This document shows positions 34,598-48,500 of a stretch of DNA of 64,000 nucleotides, one piece after another. Position 1 is the stretch's first letter. Each line of letters begins with the position of its first letter. The notes beneath the pieces are model-generated. The model did not search any database and was not told the origin of the DNA. It saw only the letters and a list, made by a program, of their open reading frames with translations. The position numbers and the translations under genes were made by a program. The DNA comes from Helianthus annuus (lineage: Eukaryota > Streptophyta > Magnoliopsida > Asterales > Asteraceae): the NCBI RefSeq assembly GCF_002127325.2, contig NC_035435.2, forward strand, positions 128,503,893 to 128,567,892, written 5' to 3'.

Positions 34598-37140
34598 AAA
34601 CCATACCCCATGGTCTAAGTCTCGATTTTGTGGTCGAACGGAAAAGAGGTTGAAAGCGACGGATCGTGGGTCACCGGGGAATTTCATGTGAGGTCTCTTT
34701 TCACAGTTATTGCCTTTGCCTGCATGCAACAGAAATTTGGAAGGTTAATTTGACTGTACTTGACCTATCAAATGTATAAAAGTGTTTGTACATGTATTTA
34801 TATCATTTAATTTATTTTTTCTTCTATTCTTTTTTCACCCTCGTATTATTACTAGATTTAATTAAAAATTTCTAATCTATTGCTTATTATATATCTTTTA
34901 GTTTTATGGATTTTATAGCTATATATAAATATATTCCATATTACTATAACCGTTATAATAAATATTTTTTCCTGGTTTTTTTCTTGAACCCATGCTTATA
35001 GTAGTGGAGAGAGTGAAGTTGTCAGAAAAGAAAACCTCTAGACCAACTCTTTCCCTAGTATAAATAGGTGTTTAAGGCCTTGTAACCAACTAGGACTTCT
35101 AACCATCTCTCAACTTTGTAGGATGGGATAGGGGTGTTCATGCTTTGTTTCGGTTCGAAGCCGACCAAACCATCATCGGTATGGTTTCACGATCGGTTTT
35201 TTTTCTTTTATGTTCGTGGGTCGGTTTTGAAACTTCAAACCGTAGTGAACGGTATGGTTTGCGATTTATATCGTAAACGAGTCAAATAAAGATTGATGAC
35301 ATGTAGTGTAGGTGTGGTGCTTCCCTTGTCTATTTTCTTAAGAATTTTTTTAGCATTCTAACATAAAAAAGCCGTAAATTGGAATATGATTAGCTTATTT
35401 ATTTTGTTGGATACACTTTTTACTTCATATGTTAATGCATTTGATATAAAGGCCAAAGGATAAACCCTGAAATCAAATCAGAATCAAACCGTTAGTAACA
35501 CTTTGGGTTGGTTTGGTTTAAGATTCAACGGTTTCGTTTTAATTTTTTTATAATAAAAAATAATCTAGTTAAAGAATTCACCTAAATCCAGACTGCGAAC
35601 ACCTCTAGGGTTGGGAGTTGGGTCTAATAGCGAAGTTTATGGAGATAAAGTGGAGCCCTTCTTGAAGGTCAAGAATTGCAAGCACTTTACATGTCATCCA
35701 ACGTTCCCTTTTAAGATGTCAACTTCTAAACCCCTACGACACCAGGTCATCAACGCTGTTTCGAAAATTCTAGAATTTCATTCGTTTCGAATACCAACAT
35801 TTGAATTCGAGTCACGTCTTTAAACCAAATCGTGAAACTGGATTCAAACTTGTTTTGATCTTTTCAAGGTAAGTTCAAACAATATTATTATATATAGCAA
35901 ATGAACTCGAAACGTACATACAAACCTGGAATATTCAGGACGGGTAATGGGATAAGTATTAGGGTTTGAGATTGGTTTATAAAAATGTTGTGGGCATGAG
36001 AGGGATAGAATAGATGATACCCGAGGGATAGAATAGATGATACCCGGTTCGCCTACATAACACACACATGTTTTGTTATGAGTTAAATAATCATTTTTAG
36101 TTTTTGGGTAATAAGCGTAGTATACTAATTCAATAAATTTTAGTTTTTATATATATTCACATTTTTTCTTGTATAATAAAATTATTAAGATGTAAAAAAA
36201 TAGTAAGAGATATAAATGGAAATCCAATCGGGTAAAGTTTTTACATACTAACATGTATATCTAATATCCGACAGGTATAGGACATATTTTTACAAAAGGT
36301 CATGAGACTAGGACTGCCAATACGCTATTTGTTGCAGTACCTATGCTTAATACCCTGTGTTACCAAGCAAATATTATTGACTTGCACGCCGGGCAAACGA
36401 GATCTGCCTGAGACAATGTGGTTTGTACTGAAGCCGGCTGACTCTGGATAGAGTTTGTGTAGGGTTGAAGGAATCGAAACAGGCTGCTTTGATTTGTCCA
36501 AGCGGGAAGAAGAGTAGGAGGCAGTGGAGTACGTATCAGAGGCGAAGAAGGAGGCGGAGACGGTCGGTTACTACGTCGGTAATTGCTGATTTGTTGTCGG
36601 TTGATTGGGTGTGATTTTGGGCTTAGGTGCTGCTGAATGAGAAATAAAATATAATAATGGGTCTTTAAACAAATAACTTATCAAAAAAATAATTTTTTTT
36701 TTTTCATTTTCTTTCAAACATATACCATTTTCTAACTTACAAACCATATTAAAATGGATGTGTTTAGTAACTAGTTAAAATGAGTAATTGGTTTAATATT
36801 ATTTGAAAGATGATTTGTTGAAACTTTTTCTGTTTCTTTGTTTCATAAATAATTCTAAATTAAAAGTCTACTCATAAATATATAGTATAACCTTCTAGAA
36901 GCAAAACTCTAAAAATCAACGGATTTTAAGGTTTCTTTTTTCATATATAAAATAGCCTCTTAACCGAAGGCGTCAAATGAATTTTGGCATCTAGAGTCGA
37001 TGGGAGATCGATTATCAATTGGTCATAGCCGAAGATGTCTTATAGTTTGAAAAAATAAATTTTCAAATGATGATTATACACCATTAGTTACTAGTGAAAC
37101 TAAAATTAAGACCACTTATTTCATACTATAAAATGTTTAT
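34598..37140. other. AT-rich intergenic DNA without a recognisable gene
   Basis: I see no supported gene. Short open stretches (35611-35823, 35844-36065) have no family features. A 20-base direct repeat (gagggatagaatagatgata, at 36000 and 36023) is present. A G/A-rich segment near 36470-36570 is open on + for a short distance but not recognisable. Confidence 0.5.
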
Positions 37141-37800
37141 CCAATAGTATACGGATTTGGAGCAAAAGTTCACAGAATGTTAGAATTATATCTTCAAGCA
37201 TATTGTTGGATTTCCATCTTCTTCTCCATCCTCATCTCAGTTGTTTGGTATTTCACCGAACCCATCCTCATTTTACTTCACCAAGATCCTGAAATCGCGA
37301 AAATGGCTGCTCTCTACATCAAATATCTTATCCCCAGACTATTTGCATTCGGGTTTAGGCACAACATATTGAGATTTCTCCAAACACAATCGATCGTAAA
37401 CCCATTAATATGGTGTTCGTTAGTCCCCTTCATTGTACATCTCGCCTTTAATTATGTACTCGTCTATCACACGTCTCTGGGTTACATCGGCTCCCCTTTG
37501 GCTGTTTCGGTTACGTTTTGTATCTCAACACTTATGCTGGCAAGATATGTGCTTTTGAGTCAAAAGTTTAAGGAAACATGGCTAGGTTTCGACGATGGAG
37601 TCGTTTTAATTATGTTATTGTTGGTTTAAAACTCGTTCTTCTGTCTGCTGCTATGATCTGGTCAGTTAATAGTTCTTGAATTTTTTGATGTTCATTTTAA
37701 TTAAAGTTGACATATTGTTTTTTTTTGTGTTTTGAAGCTTAGAGTATTGGGCTTTTTAAATACTTGTGCTTCTGGCTGGGATTTTGCCAAATTCAAATAG
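37141..37800 (+). pseudogene. MATE-family transporter (DETOXIFICATION-like) fragment
   Basis: The translated stretch 37177-37629 resembles the middle of plant MATE efflux carriers: membrane-spanning segments with WISIFFSILISVVWYF, IAKMAALYIKYLIPRLFAFG, NPLIWCSLVPFIVHLAFNYV and GSPLAVSVTFCISTLML. MATE proteins export organic compounds in exchange for H+ or Na+. A frame change near 37600 is followed by GLKLVLLSAAMIW. A second exon at about 37738-37798 encodes LEYWAF, a stop, then ILVLLAGILPNS. The N-terminal and C-terminal thirds are missing. The intron between the two exons is kept, so this is a decayed gene piece and not a processed copy. Confidence 0.75.
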
Positions 37801-37914
37801 TTGAAGGATAAAAGCATACGTGTTTTACATAAGTTCACCCAAATAACCTCCTCACAATATGGGCTTTCAAGAAAGCGCTAGAAAACAAGAGTTGTAGAGT
37901 TTAAAGAAAACAGG

Positions 37915-39950
37915 ATGCGACTAAATCTAGTGTCTCTGCGTCAACAAATACCAAAGCAGTGTGTACCTTCTCAATCTATTTGTCGAGCTGATCTCGCAAA
38001 GATTGGATCTGATTTATCCCTAGAACTCTAGGTTGCACCGACGACACGTAAATGGTTCTATCAACCTGATCAATTTTCCCCTCGAAAAGATGTATCTGCA
38101 ACAACAATTTCACCAACTGACCTCGATAATCAACATACATATATTAATATTTCATCAACTAACAACAGTTATGCTTACAGATAAGCACTTCATCAGAATG
38201 CATTCTATATTTTCATGTGAAAGTCCAGTGCACTTAGTCATGACCCTCAGTGGAAAGATTCAGTCTTCTAATAGTCGACTATAAGCACAAAAAATGTATT
38301 ATAAACAAATTCTGCAGTCAAAAGATGTATACTTTGACAGAGAAATTAAAACCAGTGGATAACTTCCATCATGCAGATAATCCGGAACTTTTCGCTTATC
38401 CGGTAATCCCGCAATCCGGGTGGGTGAATATAGGAACGGCGTGACGATGCTGCATTTTTACATACTCCAACAGATTTCATGAGTTGAATACTTTGAGAAA
38501 TTCGTAAAACCAATCAAGCTCCGTCCCTTGCAGACCTTTTATCTATAGAAGTTCAGACACTGTTATTATAGTTGTCAAAGGTAATTCAAACTCAGATGGA
38601 TCTTGGAGTGGATATGGGTCAGATGAAACATACACATTAATGTACAATTGGGTGATAAAAAGAAGTTGGCTGTTGGAGGCAGACATACAGTAAAGATAGA
38701 TACTGTAAAGGGAGGCCACAAGCTCTAGGATGATGTGTATTATGCCCCTAACCTGGAGTGTAATCTTCTAATTGTTGTTCAAGTTATGAAGAAGGGATAT
38801 GCACTTCATTTTGAAGATGACAAATTCACACATAATGGTGTAACTCTTATGAAAGTGTTACTCTCTAGTAACAACATGTTTCCATTGGATGCATCTAAGG
38901 CAGAAGTGTGTGAAGCCTCATATATCTTACTCATTCTAGACCCGATATTCCTCACGTTGTAAGCCTAGTCTCAATATTTATGCAAAATCCATCCAAGTTA
39001 CATTTGGTATCTGGAACACTAAAATTTGGTCTATGGTTCAAGCGTGCAAACAACAATCTGGGTGTGGTCTTAACTGGATACTCGGATAGTGACAAGCTGT
39101 TGAAATCAACTCTGTCTCCTTTATTTGCCTACTGTTATTGAGTGTTAAGCTCTAAAATACCTCCTTCATGTCTAAGCCGATGAATAAAGGCTGAATGACA
39201 ATACATCTAAAATTAAAAATTCTACAAGGGTCCGTGTCCTAACCACATTCCGTATTATTTTACTACAATGGAAATGAATAAAATGTTGTAGGACACACTA
39301 CACAGAACGAGAGAACAGTGACCCACAATTGGATGCGCAAGCAGTTCTCCAAAGTTGTCAATGTTTTCTCCTAACAAAGCAAATACAGATACACAATAAG
39401 CAAGATCCTAAAAATTCACGGCATAAAACAGTGAAATAGGCAAGTAAGAATCGAATCCTAATTAATGAGGTTTATATTAGATGAAACTCTAAGAACATAC
39501 CAACTTAAATGAGTGTGACATGGATTCCTCTGAGGCGTATGCTAAGAAAAGCATAACATTCATATAACACTCAAAATACTCCTTTTGGTATTTATGATAA
39601 AGCACTGATGCCCAATAAAACTGGGTACATACAGATGGGTCTATATTAGCCATTCTATCAAGCGTGCTCTTCCCATATTCTAGAAGCTTTTTGCATTTCT
39701 TTTAATCCCCTCCTTTGGACAAATGTAAGATGACTATCTCCATCTTCATATACAAGATTGGCTCAACCATACACTTCACTTTTGTAGCTCGGACCCTTTG
39801 AATAACTCCTTCAAGATAGGAGATAGACGCCTCATTCATTGGATACTGGCGAGAGACTAGAATAGCAAAATGAGCAACCTTGAGAAGATTGATCTTAGTC
39901 TCAAAGTCAATAATGAATTTTTGATACAGGTGTATAAGACCGTCACCATC
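37915..39950 (-). pseudogene. RPN9: 26S proteasome subunit RPN9 (PSMD13-like) pseudogene
   Basis: Exon-like pieces on the minus strand match plant RPN9, a PCI-domain lid subunit of the 26S proteasome. The largest, 39501-39950, encodes DFETKINLLKVAHFAI, SYLEGVIQRVRATK, EPILYMKM, then a stop (GD*KKCKK) and KKLLEYGKSTLD. The next, about 39310-39407, encodes ALLGENIDNFGELLAHPIV. C-terminal pieces are at about 38190-38235 (ENIECILMKCLSV) and 37915-38108 (IDQVDRTIYV, SVQPRVLG, SLRDQLDK then a stop). Order and strand are collinear with the gene. It is interrupted by a Copia fragment on the other strand (38690-39130). N-terminal exons are missing. It faces the MATE fragment tail to tail. Confidence 0.8.
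38690..39130 (+). pseudogene. Copia-type retrotransposon scrap
   Basis: The frame at 38735-38962 matches the pre-integrase region of Ty1/copia polyproteins (YYAPNLECNLL, MKKGYALHFEDDK). At 38990-39110 a piece resembles the C-terminal RT/RNase H region (SGTLNFGLWFKRA, then LTGYSDSD). The whole middle of the polyprotein is missing, so an internal deletion joined the two. No LTRs are seen. It lies inside the RPN9 pseudogene. Confidence 0.7.
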
Positions 39951-40447
39951 CTGAAATAAAGTCAAGGAAGGTGATAAGATGCTTAACCAAAAAACATAAG
40001 TGCATGTGCAGATAGAAGAAAATAACTTAAGGGAATTTCCTTTATTCATATGGATTAGGGTATAGATAATGTGGAAGTTAATGCACTTTGCATAAACATT
40101 TGTTAACAAAAAGAATACCCACTCCACTGTTGAGAAAAAGGAACTACATATTTACAAGCCTACCATTTATTTTTTTATTGTAGAAAATCAAGACAAAAGA
40201 ATATGAAACCAAGAAGAAAACAAAGAAGCCAACACCAACGATTGAACTTATATTGATTCGATCTCAACAACTACAAAAAGAAATTGAAAAATAGAAAATG
40301 AACTGTCAGTTTTTTCTTAATCGACTACGCTCCTGTTCTTTTATACTAATCTCTCCTAATTTAACAACCAAAGAAATGGTTTAACTAACTAAGCAGCAAA
40401 GCTACAAAAGTAACCCCTTTTAGTCCTCCAAACTAGCTAAACTAGCT

Positions 40448-41022
40448 ACGGGTGGAGGGAGTGGTCTCGGTAACTCAATCGGGAGGGGAGTTTACCGCGT
40501 GGTGATGTTGTGCCGGCCCTGGTTTGGTGATCGGTGAGAGGCTTCAGCGGTGACTACTCACCGATTGTTTGAGTGATTGTTTGAGTGAACTAGCCGTTGA
40601 CACTAGCCGATTTATAAAAAAAATTACAACTTTTCTTTATAAACCACACCATTCAACACCATTTTCACCATTCTCTTCTCAATCCAACACCATTTTTCAC
40701 TTCTATTCAACCTAAAAATCCTTTCTTTTACATTCAAAATATTTAACCCTATTTTCTAAATAATGGCGGATGACATACCACCGTTATTCATTCCATTTGA
40801 TATTAGTGAAGACGATGATTCTCCCTCAAGCGATAGTAGTTTAATTTTTTTTCCAAAATCTTATTAAGGAAGCCGTCGCACTGGAAGACACGGGTACTTC
40901 TAGAAAAAGGAAATCTGTCCCTCGAGATTGAGAAAAAGGGCACGAAACCCATATGAGAGATTATTTTGTCGAGGAGCCCAAATTCAACGAAGAGGTTTTT
41001 CTTCATAGGTTTCGTATGTCAA

Positions 41023-41069
<47 letters not shown>

Positions 41070-42372
41070 TTAGTGAAGTGCAAGCGAATAACTCGTGGTT
41101 TCAAGAGACCGTGGATGCGAGAATGAAGAAGAGTTTTACACCGATGCAAAAAGTTACGTCAGTGATTAAGCAACTTGCAACCAGTAACCCTCCAGACGAG
41201 AACGATGAGTATTTAAATATGGCCGAAAGGACTTCCCATGATTGTCTAGATAATTTTTGCAAAATGGTATGTAATTTATACGCTTCCGAGTTCTTACGTA
41301 GACCTACTAGCCACGACGTTGCACTATTGTATCAAGCTCATAAGAATATACATCACCTTCCTGGGATGTTGGGTAGTCTTGATTGTACACATTTTGTTTG
41401 GAGAATGTGTCCAACCGACTTGCGGGGACAATATATGAGGGGGATCAAAGGTACCCAACAGTTGTGCTTGAAGTGGTGGCCTCTCAAGATTTGTGGATTT
41501 GGCATGCTTTTTGTGGTCCACCAGGTTCACAAAATGACATCAACGTGCTCCAACAATCTTCATTATTTTTTACTCAACGAAATGGAACTGCACCAAAAGG
41601 CCCATTTTAAGTAAACAACCACTTGTACAAGCGTGGATACTATCTTACCGATGGAATCTACCCTACTTGGTCCATGTTTGTGAAATCATTTCCGTATCCT
41701 CACATTGTGAAAGAAAAGAAGTTCAAGAGGCAACACGAGGCGACAAGAAAAGACGTGGAACGAGCTTTGGGTGTTTTAAAGGCAAAATGCGGTGTACTTG
41801 ATCGACCGATGCTTGCTATGAGTGTAAAAAAATTAGGAATGTCTTATATGCGTGCATTATTATGCATAACATGATTCTAAAAGACGACGGAAACGTGATT
41901 GCACCGGTACATATTCGGGATCCTCTAGTCGAGCCCGTTTTCGATGACACTATTTATAACGAGCTCATTGATAAAGATACACATTATTGACTAAAATATG
42001 ATCTTGTGGAGCATCGTGGAGAACAAGATTTACCCCACCTTTTGGCGGATTCCGACGACGAATAGTTAAATTAGTTTTTTTTTTTAAATTTCTTTTTATA
42101 TTTTAATGTCATTTTATTTATTTTAATTTTATGTAATGTATTTTTTAATTAAATGTACTTTTATTTTGTTTAAAATATGTTTTATTTATTAATGCATAAT
42201 TTCTAGAAATAAAAAATATATATTAAAAAAAGAAATAGATTACCCATGTGTTTGACCATTGCTAGTGATTGAATGCCAAATGGGGAGTGGAGTGGGGACT
42301 TGACATGGCATGACGTTATTGGCTAGGGAATAACTTTACCACTCCCCAAATGGTGACCACTCCTTCCATCCT
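40448..42372 (+). mobile_element. PIF/Harbinger DNA transposon
   Basis: It is bounded by imperfect inverted repeats: gggtggagggagtggtc near 40449 and, reversed, ggatggaaggagtggtcacc ending near 42371. Inside is a broken Harbinger transposase. The expected 3-base target duplication is not clear. Confidence 0.6.
40763..42065 (+). pseudogene. HARBI1-like PIF/Harbinger transposase, frameshifted
   Basis: The frame starts at the ATG at 40763 with an acidic N-terminus, MADDIPPLF then EDDDSPSSDSS. Several frames then cover the DDE nuclease. One (41078-41450) has LRRPTSHDVALLYQAHKN and GMLGSLDCTHFVWRMCP, which includes the first catalytic Asp. Another (41383-41610) has YPTVVLEVVASQDLWIWHAFCGPPGSQNDINVL. 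A third (41623-41874) has YYLTDGIYPTW and RKDVERALGVLKAKC with the third acidic residue. At least three frame changes are needed. A 35-base poly-T at 41029-41063 lies in the frame. It is inactive as written. Confidence 0.85.
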
Positions 42373-42825
42373 AAGTAACCCTTATAGTTTGACTAACTTG
42401 GTTGACTGCAGCTATATTTAATAACAATTTTAGAAGTAAAAGGACATCAACTTGCAAATAAATTAATGAATGCAGGGGGTGTAGGCTGTTGACTGCAAAT
42501 GCTATATAAATTACCAAAACAGAAGCACAATTTACAAGTAACAACAATATAACATGCAACCTTGAAGTAAGTTCTAAATAAGGTAGTTTATTAACAACAC
42601 CACAACTCACCACCGTCGCCACCTAACAAATAACACAAAGTAATGAATCGTTCAATTCCTACATGGTAACCAAACAAAACATGAAATGCTAACGATGCAT
42701 TCTGTTAAAATAATATAAGAGTTTATAATTCTCAATTCCTTAGACTTAATAATATGTTCTAACTTAGTTTGCTTTGTCATTTGCATGTTATATTAACCTG
42801 GGCTTAGAGTATTGGATGGCTCCCG
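42373..42825. other. AT-rich spacer before element A
   Basis: I see no gene in this stretch. It ends with tcccg, the left flank of the LTR starting at 42826; the matching right flank is not available because the other end of element A is not in the window. Confidence 0.5.
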
Positions 42826-45115
42826 TGTCACACCCCAACCGATGGCGGAATCATCGGGGCGTGGCACTTAGCGAAACAGATTATTCAAGAGAATCCACAA
42901 CAATTATTAAATGATAATATCTTTAATGTTAATATCCCATACTACTAACAGATAAGGCATAAACAGTCATTACAGATATCAGTCTCAAAAACATATACTA
43001 TTTCGACAACTCAGATTTTTATTCGGTGGGTTTCTAGACTTCCTAACTTGTTTCAGCATAGCATCCAAATCAACCTGTCACATACATTAAAATAAAGTCA
43101 ATACATAAAATGTAAAAGTGAGTACACAAGTTTGCATAACATATAGTATAAAAGGCGTTTACGCATAACCAACATGTATCACGTAACGGGCGAAGCATGT
43201 AACTATCAAACAATGATTACAACTTAACCACGAGACTGCGTTGTAGAGTATGCGCGACACATGTTCAACGAACACGTGAAGTAAAGTGATGTGATCCCTA
43301 GCAACCCCTGTCAACAACAGGTGCTGAGTCTATAGTACTATCGTTGCTAGAGGCGGTATAGTGTAACACTATATAAGCATAGTACAAGCATTCATAGATC
43401 ACGTATAGCGTAGCGTTATAAAGTGTTTGCGTTGTGTGTTGTGTTTTGATATAGAACGTATGTAACACCCAAAAGTGCGTTAAAAGAAAATGGGTTCGAG
43501 TATACTCACAGTGCGTGTTTAGCTAGTAAACACAGTCTGTATTGGATTGAAGGGAGCGTGTTGAGTTAGCCTGTGTACAGAAGCATAAGTCGTTGAGCAG
43601 AGTTTTGAACGGTGCGTAAACAGAATGTCGGATGGTAGAGGGGTTCGAATGGTGATCCGAGCGAATGGGTATAACCTATCCGAGCGGATGGTCAACCGGA
43701 TGGATGGTCATCCGAGCGGATGACCATTCGAATGGATGGCCATTCGAATGAGATGTGTTTGTTTGTAAAATCGTTAAAGTTCGAAGTTTAGTCAAAAGCG
43801 TTTAAAACAAGGAATAGTAGAAGGGTCAGATCACTTTGTCGTATGGTCAACCGGTCGGATGGTCATCCGATCGGATGTTCTGTTATTTGAAATTTTTACA
43901 AGTTTTCCAATAAAAATTTAAAGTTTAACGGATACGGCATGACGACCTGCCAAACAACGGGAATATACCAGTTCCAGTTCATTCGGTCGAATGGGTATCA
44001 CCCCTTCGGACAGACGGGCTGTTCTTGGTGAAATTTCATGTTTGACCCGTTAATCGGTCATCTCTCCGGTGGAAATCCATTTTCAAGTCGGCTCTCGACT
44101 AAGGAACGAGTAGAGAATCTGAATGAGTCCAGATCCCATCGGTTTTGAGTAGAAAAGTAGAAAATAGATGGAAAAGTGTTGAAATCTTTCAAAACTTAGT
44201 TGAAAAGTGTGGAAATCCTTCAGATCTGGAACCAATCTCGATCAAATGGTGTTCCTTAACCGTTTGCCAAAGCAAAATAGGTGGAAACCACCTTCTAGAG
44301 GTCCAAATCAGTGGTTTCAGAAGAAAAGCAAGTGTTTGTGTGTGATTTTGATGGAGAAGATGATGTAGAAGTGATTAGAGATGAAGGTTGTACAAGATTT
44401 GAGAAGAATTGCTTACGAAGTAGCCTTGAATAGCGATTGAGAGTGACTAAGGGCGGCTGAGCGGATGAAGGTGTCAAATCAGAGAAAGGAGGGTGTACAG
44501 CGGTATTTATAGAGGCAGAGTGGAGAGTTAAGTCGGTGGTGCGAGATGCGAAGTGTCGGATGGCGTCCGGTCGAATGGCCATCAGCTCGGATGATCCGAT
44601 CGGATGGTCATCCGAGCGGATGGTCATCCGAGCGGATGGTCATCCGGACGGAGGTCCATTCGATTGGATATCCATTCGAACAGCCTGGTTGTGTTTGTTG
44701 GTTTTCCAACTTTTGTTTCGTTTATTAAGCGTTGTGTTGCGTTTAATCGAGTTACGAGTGAGCGTTTGAGCGTATAAGCGTTGCGTTGAATACCACATAA
44801 CAATTCCACAAATAATCACACAAATAACACACATAAGAACCAAAATACACAAAAGTAAATCCGCGTTTCGAGTTTGTGTTGAGTTTGCTTTGCGATAGCA
44901 TTTAGTCTAAACAAACGATGTAACATGCGATAAAATGCGTTTAAATAGTAAGCGTAATAAATAGCATTAAATGCGATAACTACGTTTTGAAATAGCGTTG
45001 TAATATGCGTTAAAAACATTAGTTTAACCCTTTCGCGTAATTCGAATCCCAGAGTACAAGCATTTATGAAGAAAAGACATCGATAAGTAACGGTTCGAAA
45101 ATTCGGGTTGTTACA
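42826..45115 (-). repeat. 3' LTR of Ty3/gypsy element A
   Basis: A 2290-base LTR with ends tgtcacacccc and, on the right, gggttgttaca, so the minus strand reads TGTAACA...TGACA. It abuts the polypurine-like aggggaggc of element A at 45116. On the minus strand a cluster of ggatggtcatccg-type palindromes (44560-44690) lies before a TATA box (ctataaatac, 44513-44522). More such palindromes are at 43640-43745 and 43850-43880. Confidence 0.8.
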
Positions 45116-45147
45116 GCCTCCCCTACTTTAGGAATTTCGTCCCGAAA

Positions 45148-45540
45148 TTAAGAAGCAGGCGTAACAAAGAGTTGTGGATATTTAGCTTTCATATCACTTT
45201 CGAGTTCCCAAGTGAACTCGGCGCCACGTTTGCCTTCCCAGTGAACCTTCACTATAGGAGTGCGAGAGTGTCGAAGTTTCTTGGTCTCTCGGTCCATGAT
45301 TTTTACTGGCTTTTCTATAAAGTGTATGGTTTCGTTAACTTGCAAATCTTCTTGAGGTACGTGAAGATTTTCTTCAGCTAGGCACTTTTTGAGGTTCAAG
45401 ACGTGGAAAGTCGGATGTACGTTGCTGAGTTCTTCCAGTAATTCGAGTCGATAGGCCACTTTGCCAATTATTTCCAGAATCTTAAAGGGACCCACGTATC
45501 GTGGCGCTAGCTTTCCTTTCTTGCCGAATCGGATCACCCC
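45148..45540 (-). pseudogene. element A integrase C-terminus with chromodomain-like tail
   Basis: The stretch encodes the end of the integrase: GKLAPRYVGPFKILE, HPTFHVLNLKKCLAEE, FIEKPVKIMDRETKKLRHS and VHWEGKRGAEFTWELE, a typical C-terminal tail of chromovirus-like elements (probably Tekay/Del group). It is broken at 45540 by an LTR of another family. The upstream integrase core resumes near 48558 with roughly 130 codons missing. Confidence 0.8.
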
Positions 45541-48500
45541 TGACGTGGGCGGTTATATACATCTATTTACAGTATCTTCACGCGCCCAGCAAAATGCGTT
45601 TTATATTTATAAAAATGGTTTATACCTTAACATTAAAACACATACAACAAAGGACAAGTGTATCCCGTCATATATGCAGCAAAGTATTAGTAAGAGCCAG
45701 AAATGGAACACGGGCATTATAATGTACTAAATCTTTTTCATTGTTTTACCAGATATAAGGAAAAGTGAATGGTTGTTTAACTTAAGTTATCTAAATTACA
45801 TCTAAAACATAAATATACTATTATCTTGTTTCACAAACAACCTAAACATGTTATCTATCAGATATGTCACAAAAGCACTTAATCAATTTTCAAATTTCAA
45901 GACAGCTAGTTACCGGGTTTGGATTTCTAGCATTATGATTCTTCGGAAAGTTAAGATGGTCACACATTAACCACCTAAAATCATTCATTAGCGAGCTATT
46001 GATATTTATTCATGCGAACCTTTAAAGATAGGTTATTTATCGGGTCTTGATTCTTAACCTCACTTATCAAAGAAAGCAATACCGGTGGTCACAATACAGC
46101 CACGAGGATAAGCAATTATGTAGAGCATATAACGAACAATTTCACCTTTACATGTCTTAAACACAAATCTACCATGTCAGCAATTTCAGACCAAAACTAC
46201 TAAACAATGATCATAAACCGCATCTAAGAACATGCAATCAACACCATATAATTCATTAGAACCCTTACGTGCAAGAAAGTATTCCTAATCAAAATAAGAT
46301 ATATCTTGTATAAAACCAATACCCTGGTCTGGTTTCATGGTGTAAACAAAGTCTACAAACAAGTGATTAATCAAGAAATAGTTACCATCCCACTAACCAC
46401 AAATTCATTATTCAAGACAATCAAACATAATCAGGAACTCAACATCAATGAAACATTCGTTATATAATCATGAAGATTCAAACATGAAAAAGTTCTAAAG
46501 CTTCATACAAATAAGATTACAATGTAACGAATATTCAAGAAACAAGTTTATAACTATTATTACATAAACTACATTAAACATAAACTAACATCAGCTCATA
46601 ACTTGCAAAATGATCAGAATACATATTCAAGAACAAGGAATCGAACCATAAACAAGCAAGGAATTGATGGGTTGGATCGGTTATGCTTCCATTCGGTCTT
46701 GAAGCTTCAAAGTGGTCTGATCAGGACTGCTTTGGAACCCAGAAATCGCCTAGAAACATGGAGAAAAACCCAACATTTTGATCAGTAGCGAATGCTGCTA
46801 TTTATAGGCAATTTTCAGTTTGGCACGGCCGTACGGTCAGGCCTTGTCGGGTGACGTCATTTTCTGCGATCCCGGGTTAGCCAAGTGGACTAGTGGACAA
46901 CTTCTCTAGGTCCCCAGATCGGCACGGTCATGCGACTGGTCGCACGGTAGTGCGAGGTCATCAGAATCATGATCAGAAAGTATGGTCCAGGTGGTGCACG
47001 GGGGTGCGGTTGGCTCGCACGGGAGTGCGGTTGGCTCGCACGACCGTGCAGTTCGAGTAATCAGCGGCACCATGAGTCGCACTGGCAGTGCTTCTGAGGT
47101 CGGAGGTCTCGCACGGTAGTGCGGTCAGATGGCACGGTAGTGCCACACCTGGCAGTCATCACAATTTTGTCCGTTTTATCAGAAACGCATTAGAATTTGC
47201 CCATTTTCATCAGATTTGTCTTTTGTTCTTCGTTTAAGACCTGAAAATATAAAAGTACCAGATTTCGTACCTAAACATCGCGGTTTTGGTCAAAAATGCT
47301 TAAAACAGAAGTGTTTTGGGGTATAAAAACATGTATAATTTAACGTATATCAAACATCCCCACACTTGAACTTTGCTTGTCCTCAAGCAAACTTAAAGTA
47401 AAAACAAGGAATCAAATCTGAATATCTACAAAGTTACTTAATTTGTTTGGTGGTCGAATTGGTTTTTCAAAAAGTCATCATCAAAGATTTAAAATTGAAC
47501 AAGCATATGTTAATATGTGAAAAGATAAACAAATAAGCAATGACTTAACATTTGATTGACTTAGCATGTAAATCTTTACATTTCTCACAATGTTCACACA
47601 CACTCGGTTATATTTCTGAATCATACATATAATGTGTATGTAAAACACTCGATGCCTAGTCAATGAATCATGCAATAATATAAGCATGTCAAAAGATCTA
47701 ATCTCCACCAATTAATATGTGAAAAACATAAATCAAGAGGTCTTTGATGGGTTGTAATGATAGGCTAAGGTTTTAGGGTATGGAATGGATATTTTAAAGT
47801 GGCTAAACGGTTAAAACTCGGCGGTTATTTGTAACTAGCGTAAATGAATCAACAACTATACATAAATAACGCTTAAAGACGATTTTACCCTTTTCGAGCT
47901 ATACAACATATCTTGTACTATTTAGCGCTTAAAATTGCTCTAATTTGATCGTCTTTATTCTATTTTTCGATCTCTATTTTCTGTTTTTTTACAAGGAAAT
48001 AATTACAAACAAGCTAGTTGGATAATAACTTTGGCCGAGTTTTAACACAAAGGTTTAAAAATTAAAAGGCTAAATTTGGTTAAGTAGGCTAAATAGTTGG
48101 GTATAATTGGAAAAACACGGAAAATAGGCTCAACATGGCGAACTAATGGATAATGTTGGGTGCGAGATATAAACAAAGAAAAAGGCTAACACAAGAAGGG
48201 TATCCTAATTGCCTCTATCATATTCATGCCATTTTCACATATTCATGATCTCGAAAAGTATACTAGTGACAAGTTCTAAATTGCATAAAACATCCGGCTC
48301 ACTCATATTCCGAAAAAAACAATAAGCATGTCAAGAAAGCAATAAAAGGCTAAAAAATATGCTCATGAAAGGAATGGGTATAAATGTAAAGATAAATATG
48401 CTAGTCTTTCTTTTTGTTTGTCACGCTTTCAGTTATCTTTTTCAAAAATCGATTTGTCTTGTCGGTTTTGATCAAATCTGATGCTTTCTAAAGAACCCAA

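Noticed and set aside
42798..42825. Short stretch cttagagtattggatgg resembling the MATE exon at 37738
   Set aside because: Only about 16 bases match and no further frame is seen; chance or a tiny scrap.
44145..44852. Several overlapping open frames on both strands in LTR A
   Set aside because: They arise from repeats of the ggatggtcatccg palindromes; no protein family resemblance.
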